From a bacterium MS4 (lineage in GTDB: Bacteria > Bacillota > Clostridia > Oscillospirales > Acutalibacteraceae): 64,000 nucleotides of DNA. The stretch is taken from NCBI GenBank assembly GCA_000752215.1, contig CCFG01000017.1, positions 558,001-622,000 on the forward strand, given 5' to 3'. Under the pieces are notes generated by a model, which was given only the letters and a program-made list of their open reading frames with translations, searched no databases and was not told the origin of the DNA. Within the stretch, counting starts at the first letter, position 1, and each line of letters opens with the position of its first letter. The position numbers and the translations under genes were made by a program. Positions 36,021 to 45,426 of this stretch are shown piece by piece.

Positions 36021-36715
36021 CTTCCCGCCTGCCCATAATAGGCGTTCGCACCGTGTTTGCGTAAGTAATGCTTATTAAGCAGTTCTTGCTGCATTGGTTC
36101 AGCCACGGCGCCGCTCAGCAAAAGATCATGCCACGCCATCATAGCCACTTCCTCCAGCACCACCGCATTATGCACCGCGTTAAAAGGATCCGTCCCCCAG
36201 GTAAAAGGCCCATGGCTGTGCACCAGTACCGCCGGAATATCGTCGGGATTCATTCCGGTAAAGCGCTCAACGATAACCGTACCTGTCTCCTTTTCGTACC
36301 CATCGGCGATCTCATCAGGCGTCATGCGCCGGGTGCAGGGAATCTCCCCATAAAAGTAGTCGCTGTGGGTGGTCCCCAGCGCCGGGATGCCTATGCCTCT
36401 TTGCGCGAAAATAGTAGCCCAGCGGGAATGAGTATGTACCACACCTCCAATGTTTGGGAACGCTTTATACAGCTCAATATGTGTCGGCGCGTCGGAAGAA
36501 GGGCTAAGCCTCCCCTCCACACTTTTTCCGTTTAAATCCATAACCACCATGTCATCAGCCGCCATGGCGTCATATTCAACCCCGGAAGGTTTTATTACAA
36601 TCAGTCCCTTTTCCCGGTCGATTCCGGAAACATTTCCCCAAGTAAATGTGACCAAATGATATCTTGGAAGTAACTGATTCGCTTCAAACACTTTTTGCTT
36701 CAGCTCTTCAAGCAT
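36017..36715 (-). CDS. araD: L-ribulose-5-phosphate 4-epimerase
   Basis: 232 residues of the class II aldolase family. Zinc-binding histidines in [16 protein letters not shown] and [12 protein letters not shown], substrate loop [22 protein letters not shown], and the [14 protein letters not shown] motif all match AraD/UlaF/SgbE. It makes D-xylulose-5-phosphate, which enters the pentose phosphate pathway. Second gene of the pentulose operon, 11 bases after the kinase. Confidence 0.95.
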   Translation of the reverse strand: MLEELKQKVFEANQLLPRYHLVTFTWGNVSGIDREKGLIVIKPSGVEYDAMAADDMVVMDLNGKSVEGRLSPSSDAPTHIELYKAFPNIGGVVHTHSRWATIFAQRGIGIPALGTTHSDYFYGEIPCTRRMTPDEIADGYEKETGTVIVERFTGMNPDDIPAVLVHSHGPFTWGTDPFNAVHNAVVLEEVAMMAWHDLLLSGAVAEPMQQELLNKHYLRKHGANAYYGQAGR

Positions 36716-36726
36716 GTAAATCCTCC

Positions 36727-38232
36727 TTAATCATTCCAATAGTCTTCCAACGCATTGGACACTTTTAAATAACGCTCATACTTTTTTTGATAAACAGGAA
36801 CATTTTCTGCAATCGGATAAACCGTATTTTTCAGTTTTACCATGTCCTTCGCGGCCTTTTCCAAATTTTCATATTCCCCGCTGACGACGCTCGCCGCCAT
36901 GGCCGCGCCAAATGCGCCCAGCTCCTTGGTATCGATTAATTCAACAGGCAAATTGAATACATCGGCAAATATCTGAATCCATACCGGAGCGTTACACACA
37001 CCGCCCGCGAGACGAACAGCCCTCGCCTGGTCACAATTTTTCAGGAGCTTTTCAAGATGTACCTTGTGACAGAACACGATTCCTTCATATACACTTCTTA
37101 AAATATGTGCGTCGGTATGGTGGCTGTCCATTCCCACAAAGGCTGCTTTTCCGCGGGAATTATAATTGGAACCATAGATGTATGGAAGAAAGATGATGTC
37201 CTGTTCTTCCGGAGCGATCGCCGTCACCATTTTATCTGCCAACTTGTAAACACTTTCGCCCTTCTCTTTACATTCGGCCTTCTCATGCTTCATAAACATA
37301 TTGATATACCACTCATGGTTGGACGCGGAAGTTGGACTGCTCTCTTCGATGAGGTAATAACCCGGCATACAGTACAGCGAGTTCATCATAACTGATTTGT
37401 CCAGAATGGGAGTCTTTGAAATATATTCATTGATACTCCAGGTTCCGGCGATTACCGCAAGATTATCGCTGTTCGTAATACCCATTGCAATAGCGCACGC
37501 GTCGATATCGAACATACCGGCAGCGCACGGCGTACCCGCGGCTAGCCCGGTCTCGCGGCTTGCCTTTTCTGTTACACGGCCGCACAATTCCGTAGAATAT
37601 TTTAGCGGCGGGAGTTTGTCCCACACCTCTTCCAGACCGAGGAATTTTAAGATCTCGTAGTCGTACGAAGCCGTCTTCAAATTCACCAGGTTTGAACCTG
37701 AAAAATCTGTCATCTCGGCATTTGCTTCACCCGTAAGACGGAACCGGATATAATCCTTACTGCCGAAAATCCACCGGGTATTTTCCAACACAGACGGATC
37801 GTTCTCCTGAAACCATTTGAGGAGGGAAATAGGCTGGCACGTCAGGATTTTTTGATACGTTTTTTTAAAAAGCTTGTCAGCGGAGCCGTCCTTCTCCCAG
37901 CGTACGGGGTATTCATAAGCACGCCCGTCGGTCGACATAATGCCGTTGTAGGCAGGTTTTCCGTCTTTCCCCCACAAATAAATGCCCTTGCCATGGCCGG
38001 AGAAAGAAATACCTTTGATATCGGCGGAATCGATCCCCGCGTTCAAAACAGCATTTTTTATGCTGCGCACGTTTTCCTGCCACAGATAATCCATGTCGCG
38101 TTCCGTATACTGTGCCTTCGGTGTAATCATCGGGATCTGACCTGAAGCACTTCCGACCTCTTTACCATTCTGATCAAAAACAACGGATTTTGTATAGGTT
38201 CCACCATTGTCTATCCCTAAAAAATACTTCAT
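36727..38232 (-). CDS. lyxK: FGGY-family L-xylulose kinase (LyxK-like)
   Basis: 501 residues. Phosphate-binding start [17 protein letters not shown], then [14 protein letters not shown], the segment [14 protein letters not shown] and C-terminal motifs [17 protein letters not shown] and [19 protein letters not shown]. Similarity in layout is closest to Escherichia coli LyxK, which phosphorylates L-xylulose; ordinary xylulokinases differ in the substrate loop. With the 3- and 4-epimerases it completes L-xylulose to D-xylulose-5-phosphate. A LacI-type operator lies 78 bases upstream. No isomerase or dehydrogenase making L-xylulose is in the window. Confidence 0.88.
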   Translation of the reverse strand: MKYFLGIDNGGTYTKSVVFDQNGKEVGSASGQIPMITPKAQYTERDMDYLWQENVRSIKNAVLNAGIDSADIKGISFSGHGKGIYLWGKDGKPAYNGIMSTDGRAYEYPVRWEKDGSADKLFKKTYQKILTCQPISLLKWFQENDPSVLENTRWIFGSKDYIRFRLTGEANAEMTDFSGSNLVNLKTASYDYEILKFLGLEEVWDKLPPLKYSTELCGRVTEKASRETGLAAGTPCAAGMFDIDACAIAMGITNSDNLAVIAGTWSINEYISKTPILDKSVMMNSLYCMPGYYLIEESSPTSASNHEWYINMFMKHEKAECKEKGESVYKLADKMVTAIAPEEQDIIFLPYIYGSNYNSRGKAAFVGMDSHHTDAHILRSVYEGIVFCHKVHLEKLLKNCDQARAVRLAGGVCNAPVWIQIFADVFNLPVELIDTKELGAFGAAMAASVVSGEYENLEKAAKDMVKLKNTVYPIAENVPVYQKKYERYLKVSNALEDYWND

Positions 38233-38309
38233 TAAAATGAATTTCCTCCTTTCCGGATTGCCAACAGCTATTTTCTAAAAAGTGAAAGCAAAGGCCTATG
38301 AAAGAATAT

Positions 38310-38323
38310 TGACAACGTTTTCA
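38310..38323. promoter_or_regulatory. LacI-type operator upstream of L-xylulose kinase operon
   Basis: TGACAACGTTTTCA, same consensus as the other sites in this region. A -10-like TATTAT on the minus strand lies directly upstream, so the operator would cover the transcription start. Confidence 0.68.
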
Positions 38324-38334
38324 TATAATAACAG

Positions 38335-38694
38335 TTACATGCTGTAACCATCCATTTCGTAGTAAGCGCAGTCCTTGCGGCGGTCAAGCCGGCCGAACAC
38401 CATCACAACCGGTACATTGCTTTTAAGCACCAGTGCATACTGGCCAAACGGGATCTGATAATTTTCCTCGCCGATCGGATAGTCCAAGCGAAAGCCAATC
38501 ACGCGCTTTGCGGGAACTTTTAAAATAACGTTGCTTTTCGGCTCTTTATCCGAGAATAAAACCTCCATGTCAATCACTGCGTCCTGATCACCCGCATTGG
38601 TAATCATGAGCGCTTCATGGCCCAGAGGCTCCCTGTCGCCATGCGGAGGAAGATCCCCATCTGCAAATACCCAATACTTTCTTCCTATTTCCAT
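38335..38694 (-). CDS. ASRT-family small-molecule-binding protein
   Basis: 119 residues, start behind AAGGAGC. The pattern IGRKYWVFADGDLPPHG, SHE-like GHEALMITNAGDQDA, VLFSDKEPKSNVILKVPAKRVIGFRLD and FGRLDRR matches the Anabaena sensory rhodopsin transducer (ASRT) family, beta-sandwich tetramers. Outside rhodopsin systems these proteins occur beside sugar genes and have been predicted to bind carbohydrates. Here it stands between the importer genes and the L-xylulose kinase with no rhodopsin nearby, so a ligand-sensing or carrier role in this pentulose system is likely. Conserved function is unproven. Confidence 0.78.
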   Translation of the reverse strand: MEIGRKYWVFADGDLPPHGDREPLGHEALMITNAGDQDAVIDMEVLFSDKEPKSNVILKVPAKRVIGFRLDYPIGEENYQIPFGQYALVLKSNVPVVMVFGRLDRRKDCAYYEMDGYSM

Positions 38695-38838
38695 TTTAGA
38701 AGCTCCTTGTCTTTAAGATGCGTCTCTGAAATGACATTTGTTCCATCAAATAATGAAGTTGAAATTTCTGAATTTTCTTCGATCATTAGCAGCTATATGC
38801 GAGCTGAGCCATCGTTCCGATCAGTTATTCGGTTTTGC

Positions 38839-38865
38839 GGTATGGGCTTCCGTACAGCCCATACC
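38839..38865. repeat. Perfect hairpin between substrate-binding and ASRT genes
   Basis: GGTATGGGCT and its complement with a 7-base loop, in the 205-base gap. No T-run follows on the minus strand, so it looks like an mRNA-processing or stability element more than a strong terminator. Confidence 0.5.
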
Positions 38866-38899
38866 ACAAAATTGCAGAACCATTCATAAAAGCGAATTT

Positions 38900-40102
38900 T
38901 TATTGGCCGCTATAAGTATAACGGGCAACTTTTACAAACGCACCATCTTGAATCTTCAAGATATAGACATCCGCTTCCTTATTGTCGATCTGACCGTCAA
39001 ACTTAAAGTTCATGGTAGCACCTTGGTAATTGGTCTTATTGGAAATGTAGTCGGCCAGCGTGTCCTTTGTAGCACCATTTTTGTATGCGTCTGCGATCAT
39101 ATAAATACAGTCATAGGATCTGGAACCAGTATCGTTCGGATTGGCGCCAAAAGCTGCTTTGTAATCTTTGACAAACTTCTGAACCTTTGGATCCGTATTA
39201 GTCACATCAAAGCCGCATACGGTCAACAGTCCCTCTACATTTTTGCCGCCAAGCGGAAGGATTGCAGGGTTGTTGGCAGACAGGCCACCCATAATGGGAG
39301 TATAGCCTTTTGAATGCGCCTGGGTCGCAAACAGCGCGGCGGGTGTATATTCGCCGGTGAAAACGATGCCGTCACATCCTGCAGCTTTAAAAGCCTCAAC
39401 CTGAGAGGAAAAGTCACGGTCAGTGCTGGGGTTGTACGTTGCTTCAGCGTAAACTTTTTTACCTAACTCTTTTTGTATGTAGTTGGCAAAGACTTCTTTA
39501 GCCGACAGGTCGTTTGTAATATTTCCATAGAATATACCCAGTTTGGTAGCGCCGGCGGCATATATAGCGTCAACTAAACGTTTTGCGGAGATACCATCTG
39601 ACAGAGAAGCACGGAAGTAGTTTTTCCAGGGCTGGGTGGACAATTCGTCCATACTATTGGTGGGAGAAACTATAGCCAATCCTGCGTTAATGTAGGTAGG
39701 CATTGCCGCCATTGTACAGCCGGAGTTCAAATGGCCAATGACGAATTCTATGCTGGGGTCCGCGACGATTTTTGCTGCGACAACGACTGCCTGATTCGGG
39801 GAAGCCTGGTCATCAAAGGATTCTTCTACCAGCTTCTTCCCATTGATACCACCTGCAGCATTGATTTCTTCCACTGCCAGCTGGCAGGCTTTCTGGTACT
39901 GCAAGCCCTGTTCGGACTGGTCACCAGTCAGCGGAACGGCTACTGCGAACTTAATCTCATTACCTGCTGCGGATCCCTGTGCAGCAGACGCCTGTGCGCT
40001 TGCCTCCGACTGAGTTGTCTGGGACGCTCCGGTTGACGAGCAGGCTGCCATGGAGAACACCATACCAAGGAGCACCAAAATTACTGCGGGTCTCTTTTTC
40101 AT
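38900..40102 (-). CDS. ABC transporter substrate-binding lipoprotein (LivJ type)
   Basis: 400 residues. Lipoprotein signal with lipobox VFSMAACSS near residue 21, a Ser/Gln/Ala-rich tether, then a two-lobed amino-acid-binding domain starting EIKFAVAVPLTGDQSEQG. The family binds branched-chain amino acids, but also amides, aromatic compounds and other small ligands. It is the last of the importer genes, transcribed after the two ATPases; ASRT follows. Regulation with a pentulose operon suggests a non-standard ligand. Confidence 0.93.
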   Translation of the reverse strand: MKKRPAVILVLLGMVFSMAACSSTGASQTTQSEASAQASAAQGSAAGNEIKFAVAVPLTGDQSEQGLQYQKACQLAVEEINAAGGINGKKLVEESFDDQASPNQAVVVAAKIVADPSIEFVIGHLNSGCTMAAMPTYINAGLAIVSPTNSMDELSTQPWKNYFRASLSDGISAKRLVDAIYAAGATKLGIFYGNITNDLSAKEVFANYIQKELGKKVYAEATYNPSTDRDFSSQVEAFKAAGCDGIVFTGEYTPAALFATQAHSKGYTPIMGGLSANNPAILPLGGKNVEGLLTVCGFDVTNTDPKVQKFVKDYKAAFGANPNDTGSRSYDCIYMIADAYKNGATKDTLADYISNKTNYQGATMNFKFDGQIDNKEADVYILKIQDGAFVKVARYTYSGQ

Positions 40103-40154
40103 TTCATTTTCCTCTTTTCATATTTATTTTTCCTTACGGAAATTCTGCATTTTG

Positions 40155-40862
40155 TTATGCCCCACCCAGATATGCTTTCTGAACCGTGTCGCTATGCAGC
40201 AGAGCATCCGCATCATCGGCGATCGTAATACGGCCAACCTCTAGAATGTAGCCATAATCAGCCACTTGCAATGCCTGCTTTGCGTTCTGTTCAATCAGGA
40301 GAATGGTTGTTCCGGATTCCTTTACCATACGAATCGCGTTAAACACTTCTTTTACAATGATCGGTGCCAGACCCATGGACGGTTCGTCCAGCATCAGCAG
40401 TTTAGGTCTGGACATCAGTGCTCGGCAGATCACAAGCATCTGCTGTTCCCCTCCGGAAAGAAAGCCCGCCTTCTGATTCCGGCGCTCTTGCAATATCGGG
40501 AACTGCTTGAAATACTTTTCGATATCCGACTCAACCTCTTTATCCTTTCTGATATAGGCGCCCATTTTCAAATTTTCATAAACCGTCTGCCTGGGGAACA
40601 CTTTACGGCCTTCCGGACACTGCGCAATGCCCATTTTTACAATGTCATGGCCCGACTCGTTATTGATTCTGCGCCCGAGATAAATAATTTCGCCTTCACT
40701 TGGCTTTAGTACGCCAGAAATAGTTTTTAAGAGCGTGGATTTTCCTGCACCATTGGAACCGAGGAGGGTCGTCACCTTGCCTTCCTCTACAGAAAGGGAT
40801 ATCCCCTTCAGGGCAGGAATCTGATTGTATTTGACAACAAGATCCTTCACATCAAGAAGCAT
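40155..40862 (-). CDS. ABC transporter ATP-binding protein (LivF type)
   Basis: 235 residues. Walker A LGSNGAGKSTLLKT, signature FLSGGEQQMLVICRAL, Walker B LLMLDEPSMGLAP and the QNAKQAL switch region, all typical of LivF. Starts 3 bases after the LivG-type gene ends. One of two ATPases of the importer. Confidence 0.94.
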   Translation of the reverse strand: MLLDVKDLVVKYNQIPALKGISLSVEEGKVTTLLGSNGAGKSTLLKTISGVLKPSEGEIIYLGRRINNESGHDIVKMGIAQCPEGRKVFPRQTVYENLKMGAYIRKDKEVESDIEKYFKQFPILQERRNQKAGFLSGGEQQMLVICRALMSRPKLLMLDEPSMGLAPIIVKEVFNAIRMVKESGTTILLIEQNAKQALQVADYGYILEVGRITIADDADALLHSDTVQKAYLGGA

Positions 40863-40865
40863 GGT

Positions 40866-41639
40866 TTATTCCTCCCCCTCGCCGATATATGCCTTGATAA
40901 CCTCAGGATTTACCTTGACTTTTTCCGGTACATCCAATGCTAAAAGCTGACCGAAATTCAAAACGGCAATTCTGTTACAGAGGTTTAACATAAACTTAAT
41001 GTTGTGTTCAATGACAATAACCGTAATGTTCAAATCACGGATTTTGGCGATCAAATGCATCAAATCATCCGTTTCCTGAGGATTCATACCGGCCGTCGGT
41101 TCATCCAGCAGCAATACCTTAGGACTGCTAATCAATGCACGCGCAATTTCAACTTTCCGCTGCGTACCATAAGGCAAACAATTTGCCAATCTGTCGGCAA
41201 CATTATCGATCCCAAGGATTTTCAAAACTTCATGGGCCTTATCGTAAGCCTCCCGTTCTTCCCTGCGCTGACTTGGCGTTCTCAGGATCGTTTGGAGCAT
41301 GCTGCTGGTCATATTCTTGTGCATGCCGACCAGCACGTTCCCCAACACCGTCATTTGTGAGAACACCCGAATATTCTGGAAGGTTCGCGCGATCCCTTCT
41401 TTACAGAACAGCGTGACATTTTTTCCAGTCATGTCTTTCCCCTCGAGATATACCTTGCCTTCCGACGGGATATCGAAACCTGTTATATTGTTAAACAAGG
41501 TCGTTTTACCTGCGCCGTTGGGACCGATAATCCCGAATATCTCGTTGTCAAAGACTGTAATATTAATGTCGCTTAACGCTTTCAGCCCTCCAAAGTTCTT
41601 AGAAAGATGTTCGGCTTTCAGCAATTCAGTCATTCTCAT
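40866..41639 (-). CDS. ABC transporter ATP-binding protein (LivG type)
   Basis: About 257 residues from the ATG at 41639 (AAGGGTGTG upstream); an ATG at 41633 is the next choice. Walker A GPNGAGKTTLFNNITG, the LivG-type insertion with ARTFQNIRVF, signature LPYGTQRKVEIARAL, Walker B LLLDEPTAGMNPQE. Overlaps the end of the permease gene by 14 bases. Confidence 0.94.
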   Translation of the reverse strand: MRMTELLKAEHLSKNFGGLKALSDINITVFDNEIFGIIGPNGAGKTTLFNNITGFDIPSEGKVYLEGKDMTGKNVTLFCKEGIARTFQNIRVFSQMTVLGNVLVGMHKNMTSSMLQTILRTPSQRREEREAYDKAHEVLKILGIDNVADRLANCLPYGTQRKVEIARALISSPKVLLLDEPTAGMNPQETDDLMHLIAKIRDLNITVIVIEHNIKFMLNLCNRIAVLNFGQLLALDVPEKVKVNPEVIKAYIGEGEE

Positions 41640-42645
41640 CACACCCTTCCATAGCTTCATGATGGCTCTTATGTCTTAACTTGTTAATTGAGTGAATAAT
41701 GATATCCATCAGGCCATTTTTCCCGAGCAAGCCATTCGGACAAAACAGCATCAGGATGACCATCATTAATCCCATAATCAGCAGTCTGTATTCATACGCT
41801 GTTCTGGATAATTCGGGAACAACAATAAGAATCGCCGCACCTAATATTGAGCCGGGCAGGCTGCCTAAACCGCCGAGAATCGCCATCTGGCACAGGATCA
41901 GGCCTTCGTCAAGGGTAAAATTATCCGGAGATGCATAGCCGGTGTAGCTTACCATAGCGGCACCAGCAAGGCCTGTAATAAAGGATCCTATACCAAAACA
42001 AAGGGCCTTATATTTCGGAATATTGATCGCCGAATACGATGCCGCAATCTCATCATCACGGATTGCTTCCAGCGCCCGTCCGGAATGTGATCTTGTGATA
42101 TTTCTGATTATTATGTATACAATCACCAGCAAGGCAAATACAAAGTAGAAAAAACGTTGGGGTGTGGAGAATTGAAAACCAAATATTTCCGGTGCCGGCA
42201 CTCCCATAATACCGATCGGGCCGCCGGTAACACTTGGTGCATTGATCAAAAATGTCTGAAAAATGATGACAAATCCACACGTGATAAGGGTGAAATAGTC
42301 GAATGAAGTTCTCTGCAGAAACGCGCCCAATATATAGCCAATAATGGCTGAAAACAGAGCGGCGCCCAGAAAGCCCACGAGAAACGGAACATGGAATCTG
42401 GTCATCACAAGAGCATAAAAGTAAGTACCGATGCCCACAAACGCGGATCTGCCAAAATCCAGCATACCGCAAAAGCCCATGATCAAATTGACTGAAAGCG
42501 CCATTATGCTGTACAGCATAATGTTGTTGATGATTCTAAGCACATAATTATTCGTGATGATAAGCGGTGTGCAGGCGTATACAAGTAAAAATACGATTAA
42601 AAGGGGGGTTTTCAGCTTTATATTCATTCTTTTTATTGTTTTCAT
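41626..42645 (-). CDS. ABC transporter permease (LivM type)
   Basis: 339 residues with eight or more membrane helices; conserved LivM motifs NLIMGFCGMLDFGRSAFVGIG near residue 50 and GRALEAIRDDEIAASYSAIN with the GxxxGxAGA segment (GSFITGLAGA). Forms the translocation pore with the LivH-type permease 9 bases upstream. Confidence 0.93.
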   Translation of the reverse strand: MKTIKRMNIKLKTPLLIVFLLVYACTPLIITNNYVLRIINNIMLYSIMALSVNLIMGFCGMLDFGRSAFVGIGTYFYALVMTRFHVPFLVGFLGAALFSAIIGYILGAFLQRTSFDYFTLITCGFVIIFQTFLINAPSVTGGPIGIMGVPAPEIFGFQFSTPQRFFYFVFALLVIVYIIIRNITRSHSGRALEAIRDDEIAASYSAINIPKYKALCFGIGSFITGLAGAAMVSYTGYASPDNFTLDEGLILCQMAILGGLGSLPGSILGAAILIVVPELSRTAYEYRLLIMGLMMVILMLFCPNGLLGKNGLMDIIIHSINKLRHKSHHEAMEGCDEND

Positions 42646-42654
42646 TTTTACTCC

Positions 42655-43536
42655 TCACACCTTTTCTGCGATTTCAGCAGGGAACAGCCCTTTAGGCCTA
42701 ACCAGAATGAAAAGGATAAAGACTCCCCAGACAATAATGTCCTTATTAGCTGTGGAAATATAAGCCGACACAAAGGTTTCTAAAATACCTAAGCACATAG
42801 CGCCTATAATTGCGCCCTTTGTGCTGCCAATCCCTCCCAGAACTGTCGCCATCCAAGCCTTCATTGTGCCATAAGCAAAGCCTATGCCCATATAGATAAA
42901 GCCGTAGTAGCTGCAGAACAGGATGCCGCCAATGGCACCGACTGCTCCGCCGAGTGCATATACCAAGGCAATATTTCTATTCACATCAATGCCCATCAAT
43001 TCTGAGGTTGGGAGGCTTTGGGATACGCCGATGATCGCCTGCCCCCACTTGGTTTTTTTGAGTAAAATGCTTACACCGACCATAACTGCAATAGCAATTG
43101 CCAGAATCCAAATCTGTAATATACCGATGTATAAACCGCCGACCTGGAAGCTGCGGTCACCGCCCATATTAAGATCAAAGCGATATGTCTGCGGACCCCA
43201 AATCAGTTGAATCCCATTGCGCATGATATATGCAATGCCTACCGCCGAAATAGTCGGTGCAATGCGATTCGCACCTTTTATTCGCAACGGCCTGTAAGCA
43301 AAGCGTTCCACGATCAGATTGATTAGAACGGCAGACGCAATACCGGCAATCATTGCCACAAACACATTTCCCGCAGCCAGATAAACCGTATATGTAACAA
43401 AGCAGCCCACTGCATAAACATCGCCATGTGCAAAATTCAGCTGCTCCAAAATACCGTAGACGAAATTATAGCCCAGTGCAATCAGCGCATACACGCTGCC
43501 AACGCTTATTGCATTTATCAACACCTGAAAAAACAA
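42655..43536 (-). CDS. ABC transporter permease (LivH type)
   Basis: 293 residues with about eight membrane helices. The start INAISVGSVYALIALGYNFVYG and the segment NFAHGDVYAVGCF are hallmark LivH sequence, and GVSQSLPTSELMGIDVNR is the ATPase-contact loop. First gene of the importer operon, with a roughly 700-base leader between it and the best promoter. Confidence 0.94.
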   Translation of the reverse strand: MFFQVLINAISVGSVYALIALGYNFVYGILEQLNFAHGDVYAVGCFVTYTVYLAAGNVFVAMIAGIASAVLINLIVERFAYRPLRIKGANRIAPTISAVGIAYIMRNGIQLIWGPQTYRFDLNMGGDRSFQVGGLYIGILQIWILAIAIAVMVGVSILLKKTKWGQAIIGVSQSLPTSELMGIDVNRNIALVYALGGAVGAIGGILFCSYYGFIYMGIGFAYGTMKAWMATVLGGIGSTKGAIIGAMCLGILETFVSAYISTANKDIIVWGVFILFILVRPKGLFPAEIAEKV

Positions 43537-44238
43537 TTTTTTCTCCCCCTTTTTAAGTGACCATGCTCAGATTTGCTGTTCTCTTTTAAGCATATTTTGC
43601 TTACTCCTGTTTCCTCGTCCCACATTTTGGGGCATGCTGCTTAACACATGAAATTATTTTTATGCGGTATTCATAAAACGCCTCCCCGTTTTATTTCTGT
43701 TCTCTTATTATCAATTAAAATTGATGTTCACTTTTTTCCACCTTTATAATAATTTCCCGCTTCTATTAGAATTTTTCCCATTTTCATTCCTCCAAGTATT
43801 CGCGGTTTTACTGTCTGTCGTCTTTATCACCAACTATCCTCATATTTATCCAGCAGAAAGCTCTTTCTGTCACGCCGCCGTGCTGTTTTAGGTGATTCCA
43901 GCCATTCCGTTTTTCCTGTTGGCTCTTTTTCTGCCCGGACAGCCTTTTATTAACATCCAGCACTTCAGCTGTCTCCGGATTCGACTTTTCCTTCTTCATT
44001 ATCCCGGCGAAGACGTTCCGAATCTGGCATTCTTCCCGCGGGCTTAGTCCCCTGCGTCTGCTTCAAGGCCATTTCCCATACCTCTGTGATCCCTTCGCCG
44101 TTTCCAGATCGGCAGATTCCGGAACCAAATCCAACCATCATGAAGATTGTGCAATTAAATGATTTCTTTGCAATCGTTTGCAGACTTTTAATGGTGAATT
44201 GATTCCATATAAAATGTGTTCGCGGTGTTCTTTACTAC
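43537..44238 (-). other. Long liv leader with possible regulator relic
   Basis: About 700 bases between the promoter at 44239 and livH. Minus-strand sequence near 43940-44040 reads GLSPREECQIRNVFAG and then PETAEVLDVNKRLS, which faintly recalls a LuxR-type helix-turn-helix, but the frame is broken by stops on both sides. An open frame of 63 codons (43808-43999) has no ribosome site. Most likely decayed coding sequence. Confidence 0.3.
44169..44182. promoter_or_regulatory. LacI-type operator downstream of liv promoter
   Basis: TGCAATCGTTTGCA (minus strand TGCAAACGATTGCA), about 55 bases downstream of the -10 box at 44239. With the site at 44343 it brackets the promoter at a distance of about 174 bases, suitable for looping repression. 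Confidence 0.5.
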
Positions 44239-44267
44239 ATAATAACTATTATTATACGAGTTGTCAA
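44239..44267 (-). promoter_or_regulatory. Promoter of the liv-type operon
   Basis: On the minus strand: -35 TTGACA (44262-44267), 17-base spacer, -10 TATTAT (44239-44244). Both boxes are close to consensus. Confidence 0.7.
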
Positions 44268-44342
44268 GCATAATATATAACAATTTTATAGATTATGTGT
44301 TTTTTAGAAAAGTGATTGCTAATCGTTATTTTAGGTGTATAA

Positions 44343-44356
44343 TGATAACGTTGTCA
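44343..44356. promoter_or_regulatory. LacI-type operator upstream of liv promoter
   Basis: TGATAACGTTGTCA, matching the consensus of the sites at 33909 and 38310. Lies about 75 bases upstream of the -35 box. Confidence 0.6.
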
Positions 44357-44518
44357 TATAGGAATAAATAAAAAAGCAATTGGTTCAAGCCTTAAAACAA
44401 AATGCAGAAGTCCCGCTGTCAATGGTCTATATGGGAAAGGCAAAGCTTTCTTTGATGAATCCACTTTCAGAATATCGTTCATTTGAATCACCCCTTATAT
44501 TAATTTTGAATAAGAAAG

Positions 44519-44550
44519 AAGGCACCATAGGGCAATCCCTACAGCGCCTT
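44519..44550. terminator. Hairpin in the liv/acetyltransferase intergenic region
   Basis: Outer stem AAGGC / GCCTT and inner stem TAGGG / CCCTA with a mispaired stretch between, followed by T-rich sequence on the right. On the minus strand a GGGGTG ribosome site and a 42-codon frame (44354-44482, start MNDILKVDSSKKA) follow it; no family was recognised and the frame ends in the operator, so I treat it as a gene fragment. Confidence 0.35.
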
Positions 44551-44756
44551 TGTTGTTGGTGTTATTATAGAGCACCCAGAGTCCAATGTCAATATAATAA
44601 AAAAATAAAATTTGCAATTTTTTTACTTGATTATTCATAATTTTTTTAAATTTTGAATAATCAATTGATAATTTATAAAAATCTGCAGATTTTATAACCG
44701 ATTATGCAAAATTCGGTGTGACATTCCAAATCAAATAACAGGATAGGTGAAATAAT

Positions 44757-45341
44757 ATGACTGAAAAAGAAAAAGCAGCTGCAGGACTGTTGTATGATGC
44801 AAATTACGATAAAGAATTAATTTCTGAACGAAATAAAGCAAGACAGATTCTCTTAGAATACAACCGTTTAAATCCCTCAGACTACGCTATGAGAGAAGAA
44901 CTTATAAAAAGGCTTTTGGGAACAATCGGAGAAAGATTTTGTATTGAGCAGCCTTTTTATTGTGACTACGGATACAATATTCATATTGGCGAAAACTTTT
45001 TCTCCAACGTGAATTGTGTCATTTTGGACGGTGCAAAAGTCTCCATCGGAGATAACGTATTTCTCGCGCCCAATGTGGGCATTTACACCGCCGGTCACCC
45101 TTTAGACGTGCCGCAGCGCAATATTGGGCTTGAATATGCATTTCCTGTTGATATTGGAAACAATGTATGGGTTGGCGCTGGTACCTCGATCCTACCCGGG
45201 GTGACCATTGGAAACGATACAGTCCTTGGCGCAGGAAGCGTGGTAGTTAAAAGCATTCCATCCAATGTACTAGCCGCAGGAAATCCTTGCAAAGTTATCC
45301 GGGAGATCACTGAGAGTGACAAAGAAAAATACGAAAAATAG
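44757..45341 (+). CDS. Sugar O-acetyltransferase (maltose/galactoside acetyltransferase type)
   Basis: 194 residues. N-terminal Maa/LacA domain (EKEKAAAGLLYDANYDKELI), then left-handed beta-helix hexapeptide repeats (IHIGENFFSNVNCVILDG, VSIGDNVFLAPNVGIY) with the catalytic His in YTAGHPLD and the NVWVGAGTSILPGVTIG turn. It moves acetyl from acetyl-CoA to a sugar hydroxyl, thought to help export excess sugars. Single plus-strand gene surrounded by minus-strand operons. Confidence 0.94.
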   Translation: MTEKEKAAAGLLYDANYDKELISERNKARQILLEYNRLNPSDYAMREELIKRLLGTIGERFCIEQPFYCDYGYNIHIGENFFSNVNCVILDGAKVSIGDNVFLAPNVGIYTAGHPLDVPQRNIGLEYAFPVDIGNNVWVGAGTSILPGVTIGNDTVLGAGSVVVKSIPSNVLAAGNPCKVIREITESDKEKYEK

Positions 45342-45426
45342 ATCAGGGCGGTGTTCATGTTCTTAAAAAACATCGTCCTGAAATTATAACCACCCGATGG
45401 TATTTTGCCGGTAGATAAAAACTGGT

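Noticed and set aside
44380-44640. 86-codon plus-strand frame
   Set aside because: Contains the hairpin at 44519-44550 and a cysteine/tyrosine-rich tail; no start signal.
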